DNA from: Lentilitoribacter sp039986595
Lineage (GTDB): Bacteria; Pseudomonadota; Alphaproteobacteria; Rhizobiales; Rhizobiaceae
Length of the DNA stretch: 64,000 bases
Reading direction: 5' to 3'
NCBI GenBank assembly: GCA_039986595.1
Contig: JBDWQJ010000005.1
Location: 496,001-560,000 of the forward strand
Positions 62,140 to 64,000 of the stretch are shown here, one piece after another; position 1 is the first letter of the stretch; the number at the start of each line of letters is the position of its first letter. The position numbers were made by a program, and so were the translations under genes. The notes beneath the pieces are model-generated. The model saw nothing but the letters and a program-made list of their open reading frames with translations. It did no database searches and was not told the DNA's origin.

Positions 62140-62703
62140 TTATGCCTGATCTGTGCCGATAACAAGCGTTGTTTCGTTTGCAAAAACGTAAGGTGGTTTT
62201 GGCAAGTTAACAGCAGCTGGTCCACGCAAGATACGGCCAGTTGTATCAAAGACTGAACCGTGACACGCACATGCCCAACCTTCTGGCTTACTATCAACAA
62301 CCTGTGGCACACATCCAAGGTGTGTACAGTTTGCAGATACCACAACCCATTTTTTCGCATCATCACCAGGTCCGCCCAAACGCGTATCAACTGGTGCAAA
62401 ATCTTTCATGTCACCTGCAGTTAATTGATCCGCAGCAACAACTTCGTCATCTGTAAGATAACGCACAAAGTATGGCTTACCGCGCCATTTAACGATGACA
62501 TGGCCACCAGGCTCTAAGCTTGAAACATTGACCTCGATCGGCTCGCCAGCGGCACGTGTCGCAGCATCCGGGTTCATTTGGTCAATAAACGGCCAGGCAA
62601 CACCGACAGCACCTACTGCTGCGGCCATTCCAGTCGATAAATAAAGAAAATCGCGACGAGTTGGCTCGTTTTGATCATTTTTTCCGTTGTCTTGTTCACT
62701 CAC
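62140..62703 (-). CDS. petA: Rieske iron-sulfur protein of the bc1 complex
   Basis: A 187-residue 2Fe-2S protein. A twin-arginine signal-anchor (TRRDFLYLSTGMAAAVGAVG) lies at about 15-35, and the cluster ligands are in CTHLGCVP and CACHGSVFD. The start is a GTG at 62703, with AAGGAG about 10 nt upstream. It heads the petA-petB-petC operon. An FNR/FixK-like site lies 53-66 bp upstream of the start. Confidence 0.95.
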   Translation of the reverse strand: MSEQDNGKNDQNEPTRRDFLYLSTGMAAAVGAVGVAWPFIDQMNPDAATRAAGEPIEVNVSSLEPGGHVIVKWRGKPYFVRYLTDDEVVAADQLTAGDMKDFAPVDTRLGGPGDDAKKWVVVSANCTHLGCVPQVVDSKPEGWACACHGSVFDTTGRILRGPAAVNLPKPPYVFANETTLVIGTDQA

Positions 62704-62755
62704 GGTTCAATGTCTCCTTAAAAACTTGCTCGATAATATTGGTAAGGTCAAATTA

Positions 62756-62769
62756 TTGACATGAATCAA
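62756..62769. promoter_or_regulatory. FNR/FixK-like box upstream of petABC
   Basis: TTGAC-ATGA-ATCAA, nine of ten consensus positions of TTGAT-N4-ATCAA. It is centred about 59 bp upstream of the petA GTG. A possible -10, TATTAT on the minus strand (62733-62738), would place the box near the -40 position used by activating FNR-type proteins. Confidence 0.6.
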
Positions 62770-62892
62770 CACTATCGGCGCGAGGGCACCCAATTAAGCG
62801 CGTTCTATGCCCCTTCTCTCAATAAGTCCATACCCAACCCGCAAAGGATGGCACATTGTCGCGGCAAAAAAGCACTCAAATCAACAACAAAC

Positions 62893-62909
62893 TTTCCATT
62901 CAGTGGAAA
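62893..62909 (-). terminator. Weak hairpin after the ABC transporter gene
   Basis: TTTCCA (62893-62898) pairs with TGGAAA (62904-62909); on the minus strand GTTTGTTGTT follows. It lies about 65 nt past the ABC gene stop. AT-rich and short, so a low-confidence terminator. Confidence 0.35.
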
Positions 62910-62972
62910 ACTTTCAAACAGCCAAGTTTTAGCGGCGTTTTTTCTTCTTAAAGAGAATCAGAATAAACGTGA

Positions 62973-64000
62973 TCAATCTGACGCAATAAAGCCGCCAGAC
63001 TGTCTGGACCAGAGGCGTGCATAAAGCCCGTCATTTTGCAATAACTCCTCATGTGTTCCATTTTCCACAATACGTCCCTGATCAAGCACAACCAAACGAT
63101 CCATCTTTGCAATAGTGGATAAACGATGCGCAATCGCGATAACTGTCTTACCCTTCATTAACCGTTCTAAATGGACTTGAATGATCGCTTCCACTTCGGA
63201 ATCAAGTGCAGAAGTGGCTTCATCTAAAACCAATATAGGTGCATCTTTTAAGATGACGCGCGCAATGGCAATTCGCTGTCTTTGTCCACCGGATAATTTA
63301 ACACCGCGCTCGCCAGCATGGGCATCAAGCCCGCGGCGCCCTTTATAATCTTCAAGATTTTCGATGAACTCTGTCGCTTGTGCTTGTTCAATTGCATTTA
63401 ACAAGTCGGTATCATCAGCATCCGAACGCCCAAATAAAATATTATCGCGAAGTGAGCGATGAAGTAGCGCAGTATCCTGCGTAACAACGCCAATTTGCGA
63501 ACGCAATGAACGTTGCGTCATATCGCGAATATCTTGACCTCCCACTCGAATTGCGCCCTGCTCTACTTCAAAAAAGCGCAACAACAGATTTGCTAATGTG
63601 GATTTCCCAGCGCCAGAAGGTCCCACAACACCAATTTTCTCGCCCGGCTTTATGAAAAGCGATAGATCTTTAATGACCGGCTTATCTTCAAGATAGTTAA
63701 AATGAATTTGATCAAATTCAATAGACGCATTTTCGACCTCAAGCTCGATTGCTGATGGTTTATCTAACAAGCCTATCGGCTGGGAGATCAAATCCGCACA
63801 GTTTTGGATCGTACCATAATTGCGCATCAACGAATTTAACTGCGTCATCAATCGCCCCATGAGCAAGCTCAAACGAAGCATAAGCGCCAAGGCAAACGCA
63901 ACTTCACCAATTGTAATCAATTCAGACAACCAAAGATCTATCGACAACATTGCGATGAGCGAAATCATGGTACCAGATAAGACAGCAAGTGTGAGGCGAA
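62973..64000 (-). CDS. ABC exporter, fused permease-ATPase (partial, 5' end outside window)
   Basis: The reading frame is open to the window edge, so the start lies beyond 64000. The visible part ends a membrane domain (LSELITIGEVAFALALMLRLSLLMG and a QLNSLMRNYGTIQ helix that leads to the cytoplasmic linker) and then gives a full ATPase: Walker A GPSGAGKST, LSGGQRQRIAIARVIL signature, Walker B ILVLDEATSALD and the switch His in IAIAHRLST. This is the MsbA/multidrug type ABC exporter. Substrate cannot be inferred. It lies upstream of petA on the same strand, 270 bp away. Confidence 0.92.
   Translation of the reverse strand, partial: RLTLAVLSGTMISLIAMLSIDLWLSELITIGEVAFALALMLRLSLLMGRLMTQLNSLMRNYGTIQNCADLISQPIGLLDKPSAIELEVENASIEFDQIHFNYLEDKPVIKDLSLFIKPGEKIGVVGPSGAGKSTLANLLLRFFEVEQGAIRVGGQDIRDMTQRSLRSQIGVVTQDTALLHRSLRDNILFGRSDADDTDLLNAIEQAQATEFIENLEDYKGRRGLDAHAGERGVKLSGGQRQRIAIARVILKDAPILVLDEATSALDSEVEAIIQVHLERLMKGKTVIAIAHRLSTIAKMDRLVVLDQGRIVENGTHEELLQNDGLYARLWSRQSGGFIASD

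Noticed and set aside
62761..63024. 87-residue open frame between petA and the ABC gene
   Set aside because: It overlaps the FNR-like box and the end of the ABC gene, has no Shine-Dalgarno and no recognisable character.

Overview
This is a chromosomal, almost entirely housekeeping window from an alphaproteobacterium, most likely a marine, moderately AT-rich member of the Hyphomicrobiales (Rhizobiales). The case rests on gene order and on lineage-typical genes: an lpcC-type core mannosyltransferase next to greA, an lsrB/vtlR-type LysR gene after trxB followed by an AbcR-like (alpha-r15) small RNA, a BA14K protein, a SahR-type ArsR-methyltransferase fusion before metF, the petABC-apt cluster, and the ubiK / lgt-midA-pgeF and prs-rplY-pth-ychF runs. 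I cannot name a genus. No insertion sequence, prophage, CRISPR array, tRNA or rRNA was seen.

1-8.9 kb: the start of the division and cell-wall cluster on the minus strand (mraZ-rsmH-ftsL) with a four-copy MraZ box array, RNase P RNA, a lytic transglycosylase lipoprotein, an amidase, a TerB/DnaJ protein and a GGDEF/degenerate-EAL protein, then plus-strand mltB-like and amidase genes. 8.9-17 kb: metF with its SahR-type regulator and operator, ettA, a hydrolase, TerC, and small regulator/enzyme modules (WYL-DUF1905, HxlR-VOC). 17-32 kb: rpoD, dnaG, an orphan LuxR, then carA and carB separated by a MATE exporter, a zinc peptidase, a DUF2306 membrane protein, a LytTR membrane regulator and a coiled-coil lipoprotein. 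32-42 kb: greA, two glycosyltransferases, trxB-lsrB-AbcR, aspartate aminotransferase, a 57-residue membrane protein too short for routine ORF calling, EamA, BA14K and metallo-beta-lactamase-fold genes.

42-53 kb: ilvE, MarR, a two-component system, csaA-proC-ybjN, ubiK, and lgt-midA-pgeF-M24-lipoprotein. 53-64 kb: prs, rplY, pth, fasciclin, ychF, bluB, apt, the cytochrome bc1 operon petABC with an FNR/FixK-like box, and the ATPase half of an ABC exporter that runs off the window end.

I found no convincing new multi-gene system. The most interesting signals are regulatory: mutually exclusive inverted repeats in the rpoD leader, a terminator-like hairpin directly before carB, the SahR operator, the FNR-like box before petABC, the antisense-oriented MraZ box array, and an 18-bp palindrome between ubiK and lgt. 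Notable proteins are the GGDEF/degenerate-EAL protein, the tandem HxlR regulator and a creatinase-like M24 protein lacking the usual metal ligands.
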